Below are positions 24,391 through 26,585 of a DNA stretch of 26,585 nt, in pieces. Positions within the stretch are counted from its first letter, which is position 1. The number at the start of each line of letters is the position of its first letter. Origin of the DNA: Prasinococcaceae sp. CCMP 1430 (lineage: Eukaryota; Prasinodermophyta; Palmophyllophyceae; Prasinococcales; Prasinococcaceae). The notes under the pieces are model-generated. The model was not told the DNA's origin. It saw only the letters and a program-made list of their open reading frames with translations, and did not search any database. Location: contig RQSC01000020.1 of NCBI GenBank assembly GCA_013416795.1, positions 205,074 through 231,658 of the forward strand. Reading direction: 5' to 3'. The position numbers were made by a program, and so were the translations under genes.

Positions 24391-26585
24391 CTACGCCGCC
24401 GCGCCGGCGGCCGCCCCGGCGCGCTTCCAGCGCGCGCATGCCCGGGCGTGGGCGAACAGGAGCGGCACCAGCGCGAGCGTCGCGAGGCGACAGCCTGCTC
24501 CGATCCACAGCAACGCGGGCAGGCGGCTGTAGTCGTCCAGCGTGAGATCGAGCGCGCTCACGATGGGCGCCGTCAGCCAGCCGCCCACCGTGTCGCCCAG
24601 GTCCATCATCGCGAGCAGAGCGCCGTACACGGCGCCAGTGGGGGCCGCGTGGGCGCGCGGGCGCGAGGCAGCCCTGGCGCCGCCGCCCTCGCCGCGATCG
24701 CCCGCGGAGAGAGCGCCGCCCGCGCTCGCGGGGCTGCTGTCAGCGTCGTCGCCGGCAGCCGCCACGACGGCCACCGCGGCATCGAGCGCGAGGGAGGGCC
24801 TCGGCAAGAAGGCCACCTGCGACAGCAGGGTCTGCGCGACGTGGATGGCCGCCACCCACCCGAAGGTGCGCGTGGTTGCGCCCGACGGCGTCCCCGCGTA
24901 CTCATAAGCGAGCGGCAGCGGCAGAAGGGCGCCCGCTGTCGCCATGAGCGTCGAGACGGCCGCCAGCGTGGGCAGCGACCACCCGCGGCAGCCCGCGCCG
25001 ACTCCGAACACGAGCGCGGCCAGGAGGGACGCAACAGCGCTCAGGGTGCTCAGCGCCTGAATCTTGCAGGGCTCGGCGCCGAACATGGCGAACTCAAACG
25101 ACCCCCATTGCACGCTTGCCGACGGCGTGGCCGACGCAAGGAAGACGTACGCGCAAGACGGCAGCAGGAGTGTCGATGCCCCGGCGCCCGTGGAGCAACG
25201 CGAGCCCAGCGCGCGCCACGCGCGTTTGCAAAGGCCGCGCAGCCCTTCCGCGCCACGTCCGCGGCGCTCCGATGCGGCCGAGTCGTCCGCGGCACCGCGC
25301 GCGCCCCCGTCGCGGCGCCGCGTGCGCCGTCTGTGCGCCCATGCCGCCGCTGCCGCCGCCACGAGCACGAGCGTCGACGCGCACGACAGCACCACGGCGA
25401 CCAATGCCCACGCTGACACCTCCGTGCCGCCGGACGAGCGCGCGTCCGGTGCGCGCAGACGCACGTGGCCGTGAACCAGCGGCCGCATGCCCAACCAGAG
25501 AGCGTTGAGCTGCATGGCGCCCACGAAGAGCACCAGCGGCAGCGGAGCGCCCAGAGCGCGCGCGGGGCCCGAGGGCGCGCCAGAGAGGGATTGCGGCAGC
25601 TGCTTCGGGGACTCGCCGCTGCTGCCGTGGCTGCCGTCGCCCCTATTCCCTGGCCCCCCGGTGCGCTCCTGGTCCTGCTGCAGCAGTGGCTCGAGGAGGT
25701 GTTGGGACTCGGCGCCGTTCGCAGCGCTCGCGGCGTCCCACCGCCGCGCGGTCGCGCGGTCGCGCGCCATGCTCGCCGCCGCGACCGCCGCCGCGACCAT
25801 CATGAACGCGCCTGCGAGCGCGAGCACCGCGCGCGCGCTGAGCGGCTGCCGCGAGGCGTCGCACGGGAAGAGGGCGCTCGCGGCGCCTGTTGCGGCGAGG
25901 GTGCCGGCGTAGCGCGCGCCCGAGGTGGCGCTCTGCAGGCCCGCGGCGCTCACGCCCAGGCTCGCCCACGCCCCGCTCAGGCCGTCGAGTACGCTGCTGC
26001 CGCTCCCGGCACGGCTGGACCCGCTGCTGCTGGTGCTGCTCGAGCGGCGCAGCCGCATCGCTCCCGCGTAGTCTCCGCGCGCCACGTCGCTGTCGCGATC
26101 ACGGCCTTCGGCGGCATCGTCGTCGCCGGCGTCGTCAGCCCTCGCGTGAGCGCCGGTGCCGGCGCCTGCGGCGCGGCCGCCCTGGCCGCGCCCGTCGAGC
26201 ATCCAGTCGCACAGCGCTGCGCCGAGCGTAGTCTCGGCGGCCGCCTCAAAGATGTTGCGCGCGACGTAGGACGCGAACATCGCGCCGACGCTGCGGCTGA
26301 AGACGGCGCCCATGGCCGCGTAGAGCGCGGCCGCGATGAGCGCAAACGCCGCGAACTGCGCGCGCCGCGGGGCGCCGCGGGCGAGCAGCGCGTCGCTCGC
26401 CGCCCCCCACAGCGGCCGCATGCACCACGGCAGGAATCCCGTCGCCCAGAACGTCGACTGCGCCGCCAGGTCCATCCGCAGCTCCGCCTGCAGCAGCTGC
26501 GCGACCGCCGTGAGCGGCAGCGACTGCGCGAACGCCAGCAGCGCGTACAGCCACAGCAGCGCCGCGGGCGGGCCCGCCGCGCGCC
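24391..26585 (-). CDS. BT1 (folate-biopterin transporter)-family membrane protein, 5' end beyond window
   Basis: The frame is open to the right edge. An ATG at 26475 lies inside the first hydrophobic unit, and 36 further codons upstream (LLWLYALLAFAQSLPLTAVAQLL) look like transmembrane segment 1, so the true start lies outside. The diagnostic part is TFWATGFLPWCMRPLWGAASDALLARGAPRRAQF, the BT1-family PWxxKPxYGxxSDxxPxxGxRR pattern, followed by SYVARNIFEAAAETTLGAALCDWM. About twelve hydrophobic helices are spread over roughly 730 residues. Long low-complexity loops separate them, for example Gly/Ser/Asp-rich around 25940-26170 and Gly/Glu-rich around 25560-25740. C-terminal ALLAMMDLGDTVGGWLTAPIV fits the last helices. 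BT1 proteins carry folates or pterins in trypanosomatids and plastids, but many algal members have unknown substrates. Confidence 0.7.
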   Translation of the reverse strand, partial: RAAGPPAALLWLYALLAFAQSLPLTAVAQLLQAELRMDLAAQSTFWATGFLPWCMRPLWGAASDALLARGAPRRAQFAAFALIAAALYAAMGAVFSRSVGAMFASYVARNIFEAAAETTLGAALCDWMLDGRGQGGRAAGAGTGAHARADDAGDDDAAEGRDRDSDVARGDYAGAMRLRRSSSTSSSGSSRAGSGSSVLDGLSGAWASLGVSAAGLQSATSGARYAGTLAATGAASALFPCDASRQPLSARAVLALAGAFMMVAAAVAAASMARDRATARRWDAASAANGAESQHLLEPLLQQDQERTGGPGNRGDGSHGSSGESPKQLPQSLSGAPSGPARALGAPLPLVLFVGAMQLNALWLGMRPLVHGHVRLRAPDARSSGGTEVSAWALVAVVLSCASTLVLVAAAAAAWAHRRRTRRRDGGARGAADDSAASERRGRGAEGLRGLCKRAWRALGSRCSTGAGASTLLLPSCAYVFLASATPSASVQWGSFEFAMFGAEPCKIQALSTLSAVASLLAALVFGVGAGCRGWSLPTLAAVSTLMATAGALLPLPLAYEYAGTPSGATTRTFGWVAAIHVAQTLLSQVAFLPRPSLALDAAVAVVAAAGDDADSSPASAGGALSAGDRGEGGGARAASRPRAHAAPTGAVYGALLAMMDLGDTVGGWLTAPIVSALDLTLDDYSRLPALLWIGAGCRLATLALVPLLFAHARACARWKRAGAAAGAAA

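Overview
The window is nuclear DNA of a eukaryotic microalga. It is very GC-rich and gene-dense, with short GC-rich GT-AG introns. The genes are eukaryotic: an exocyst subunit, V-ATPase subunit e, LTO1, cytochrome oxidase subunit 5b, EXO1, and a MAPK-like kinase. Plastid-type products are mixed in: a TPM-domain protein with a lumen-type signal, a PrmA-like methyltransferase, a BT1-type transporter, and the first exon of a eukaryotic-type acetyl-CoA carboxylase. A haptophyte (perhaps a pavlovophyte) or another secondary-plastid alga such as a pelagophyte would fit, but the sequence alone does not settle this. I see no operon, phage, CRISPR array, tRNA or rRNA.

Layout, left to right. Positions 1-93 are a run of G, probably an assembly artefact. 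Next come COX5B (-, 264-770), a possible 39-codon ORF (-, 963-1082), a three-exon coiled-coil gene (+, 1649-3114), a three-exon GNAT acetyltransferase (-, 3247-4075) and a bacterial-type NADP isocitrate dehydrogenase with a presequence-like N-terminus (-, 4286-5842). These are followed by an Asp/Asn beta-hydroxylase-type oxygenase (+, 6306-7438), a TPM-domain membrane protein (+, 7744-8724), an unrecognised Ser/Thr-Pro-rich protein (-, 9026-about 9994) and a CMGC kinase (+, 10657-12825). Then come EXO1 (-, 13080-15635), a PrmA-like methyltransferase (+, 16441-17045, 5' end unresolved), SEC10/EXOC5 (+, 17062-19096, 5' third missing), LTO1 (-, 19405-19914) and V-ATPase subunit e (+, 21097-21475). 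The window ends with a PC-esterase/TBL-like protein (-, 21853-23619), an isolated ACC first exon (-, 23815-23902) and a BT1-family transporter (-, 24391 to the right edge).

Genes are packed in divergent and convergent pairs, and no shared pathway links the neighbours. Splice donors mostly read GTGCG. A TGTAA motif lies 3' of at least six genes on the transcribed strand, which suggests it is the polyadenylation signal.

I found no convincing new multi-gene system. The points most worth checking are: SEC10 lacking its N-terminal exons directly behind the PrmA stop codon; an ACC first exon with no ACC gene behind it; a COX5B with no zinc-binding cysteines; an EXO1 whose nuclease core is split by a low-complexity insert of about 205 residues; and a MAPK-like kinase without a TxY motif. 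Gene models are from reading only. Splice sites were chosen because they restore frame and family similarity, and no transcript data were available.
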